Positions 4,116 to 5,598 of a DNA stretch of 5,598 nucleotides are shown piece by piece. Source of the DNA: Rickettsiales bacterium. GTDB lineage: Bacteria; Pseudomonadota; Alphaproteobacteria; Rickettsiales; Rickettsiaceae. The notes under the pieces are model-generated. The model was not told where the DNA came from. It did not search any database and saw nothing but the letters and a program-made list of their open reading frames with translations. Made by a program: the position numbers and the translations under genes. Numbering within the stretch: the first letter of the stretch is position 1; each line of letters begins with the position of its first letter. The DNA lies in the NCBI GenBank assembly GCA_947508155.1, contig CANNRM010000053.1, positions 1-5,598 of the forward strand, given 5' to 3'.

Positions 4116-5598
4116 ATGAACACCAAACTACCCAAAACCCTATCATCCTTCATCTGGCACTTTTTAAAGCCGTATAAACTCCCAGCCTATATGTTTATTT
4201 TCCTTGCTACTATAGCTGGGTGTTGGGGGCCATTTAACTCTATGCTGATCAAACATATAATCAATATTCTGCCTCAAATACACATCGATAACACCGCACT
4301 TCTAATCTGGCCAACAGCCTTAATAGTACTCAATTTTCTAATCTTTGATAATGTAACTTGGCGGAGCATTGGATATATTAATTACAAGTTTCAGCCAATC
4401 ATTAAAAACCAAATTATTAGCGAAACACTAAGACTTACTCTTGGTAGTGGGCATCAATTTTTTCAAGATAATTTATCTGGTCGTATTTCAAGTCAAATTA
4501 CCATACTTGCTGATAATATAGAGATCATTTTACACAAAATTTCTGATGATTTAATTAGAGGCACTTCTGTGTTTTTAGTGTCATGTATCACAGCATATTA
4601 TGTGAATCCAATATTTTTCTATACATTATTTGTGTGGTTTATTGCTTTTGCATCATTCAGCATGTTTATGTCAAAACGCCTGGTGAATTTAGCAGATGAG
4701 CATGCTGCGAGTGAATCAGTTCTTTCTGGACAATTGGTAGATTGCATCACAAATAATAACAATGTCAGAATTTTTGCAAAACAAGATTATGAAATTTCAA
4801 GAATGGGTCAGTTCTTGAAGATTGTGGCAAATGCATTCAAAACGAAGCAGCTTTTCATGGTTATTATGCATATTGTGCAAGGACTAATGATCGCAATAAT
4901 GATGGGATTTTCCGCATATTTTTTAGTCTATTTATATAGCAAAAACTTGGTCAATATCGGAGACTTTGCTCTAATCTTTGGGCTCTCAATGGAGCTAGGA
5001 CATATGATGTGGTATACAATGTCAATAGTAGATGAATTCAACCAGGCTGTAGGGAAATGCAAACAGAGCCTATCCGCTCTTATTATTGAAAGCGATAATG
5101 AATCAAATTCACAAAAATTATCAGTGACAAAGGGTCAGATTGATTTCGACAAGGTCAAATTCCATTACAAAGGAACTCATGCATTGTTTCAAGATAAATC
5201 CATCACTATTGAGCCTGGTCAAAAAGTAGGCTTAGTAGGATATTCAGGAGGTGGTAAATCCACATTTGTGAATCTTATTCTGCGGCTATATGATGTAACT
5301 GATGGGCATATCCTTATTGATGGTCAAGATATTCGTAATGTTACAGAAGATAGCCTGCGCGAAAATATAGCGATGATTCCGCAAGATCCATCTCTTTTCC
5401 ATAGAAGCCTTATGGATAATATTCGCTATGGTAAAATTGATGCTACTGATGAAGAAGTAATAGAAGCTTCTCGCAAGGCTCATGCTCATGAATTTATCAT
5501 CAAATTACCACAAGGCTATGAGTCTTTGGTTGGAGAGCGTGGAGTTAAGCTATCAGGTGGACAAAGGCAACGTATTGCAATAGCGCGTGCTATTTTGA
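4116..5598 (+). CDS. ABC exporter, fused permease and ATPase (partial, 3' end outside window)
   Basis: This is the 5' part (494 codons, no stop reached) of an MsbA/multidrug-type half transporter, an inner-membrane exporter that would work as a dimer. The membrane domain spans about residues 20-300. Hydrophobic segments lie at about 22-45, 61-82, a paired segment around 145-180 and another around 245-305. The loop motif HQFFQDNLSGRISSQI (113-128) is typical of the family. The nucleotide-binding domain begins near 335. Walker A is GYSGGGKST (375-383, K381), the Q-loop glutamine is Q423 in IPQDPSLF, and the ABC signature LSGGQ is at 479-483. The window ends at ARAIL, just before Walker B, so the catalytic glutamate and switch histidine cannot be checked. 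I see no frameshift. The substrate (lipid, drug or peptide) cannot be told. ATG 4116 is the first ATG consistent with the family's N-terminus (SFIWHFLKPYK). The mRNA leader probably contains palindromic repeat 2. Confidence 0.93.
   Translation, partial: MNTKLPKTLSSFIWHFLKPYKLPAYMFIFLATIAGCWGPFNSMLIKHIINILPQIHIDNTALLIWPTALIVLNFLIFDNVTWRSIGYINYKFQPIIKNQIISETLRLTLGSGHQFFQDNLSGRISSQITILADNIEIILHKISDDLIRGTSVFLVSCITAYYVNPIFFYTLFVWFIAFASFSMFMSKRLVNLADEHAASESVLSGQLVDCITNNNNVRIFAKQDYEISRMGQFLKIVANAFKTKQLFMVIMHIVQGLMIAIMMGFSAYFLVYLYSKNLVNIGDFALIFGLSMELGHMMWYTMSIVDEFNQAVGKCKQSLSALIIESDNESNSQKLSVTKGQIDFDKVKFHYKGTHALFQDKSITIEPGQKVGLVGYSGGGKSTFVNLILRLYDVTDGHILIDGQDIRNVTEDSLRENIAMIPQDPSLFHRSLMDNIRYGKIDATDEEVIEASRKAHAHEFIIKLPQGYESLVGERGVKLSGGQRQRIAIARAIL

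Noticed and set aside
5286..5489. Leftward open frame inside the ABC transporter ATPase domain
   Set aside because: It is antisense to conserved ABC motifs and has no supporting start signal.

Overview
The window looks like a piece of an AT-rich alphaproteobacterial chromosome, probably from an intracellular or host-associated lineage of the Rickettsiales/Holosporales kind. This is inferred from the EF-Ts C-terminus, dispersed palindromic repeats with GTCAYCC...GG arms, an ankyrin-repeat protein, and RNA-modification genes that resemble eukaryotic families. No rRNA or single gene fixes the taxon, so the placement stays open.

Layout, left to right: the 3' end of tsf (+, 1-166); a GC-rich palindromic repeat (183-280); a two-gene leftward operon (ALKBH8-like 2OG-Fe(II) oxygenase at 265-867, and a BMT5-like/DUF2431 Rossmann methyltransferase at 864-1568, the upstream gene, overlapping by the tetranucleotide ATGA); a compact divergent promoter region (about 1569-1657); full-length ada (+, 1658-2710); an ankyrin-repeat gene with its own promoter (+, 2777-3883); a 232-bp intergenic region with a second, larger palindromic repeat (3971-4089) and a likely promoter; and the 5' part of an ABC exporter gene (+, 4116 to the window edge, 494 codons seen).

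The centre of interest is 265-2710. A probable methyl/alkyl-RNA 'writer' (BMT5-like) and an AlkB-type oxygenase are translationally coupled and divergently transcribed from the alkylation sensor and repair gene ada. The -10 elements of the two promoters overlap on opposite strands. In Escherichia coli alkB sits in the ada operon; here the partner is not the classical AlkB but one whose motifs read like the oxygenase domain of eukaryotic ALKBH8, paired with a methyltransferase family known mainly from eukaryotic rRNA modification. Whether this pair repairs alkylated RNA, modifies tRNA/rRNA, or acts on a host is inference.

The two intergenic repeats belong to one family. In both, each arm folds into its own hairpin, and the differences between arms largely preserve those local hairpins, which suggests that the unit is a REP-like hairpin arranged as an inverted pair. 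The first repeat provides the stop codon of the alkB-like gene. The second probably lies in the 5' leader of the ABC transporter mRNA.
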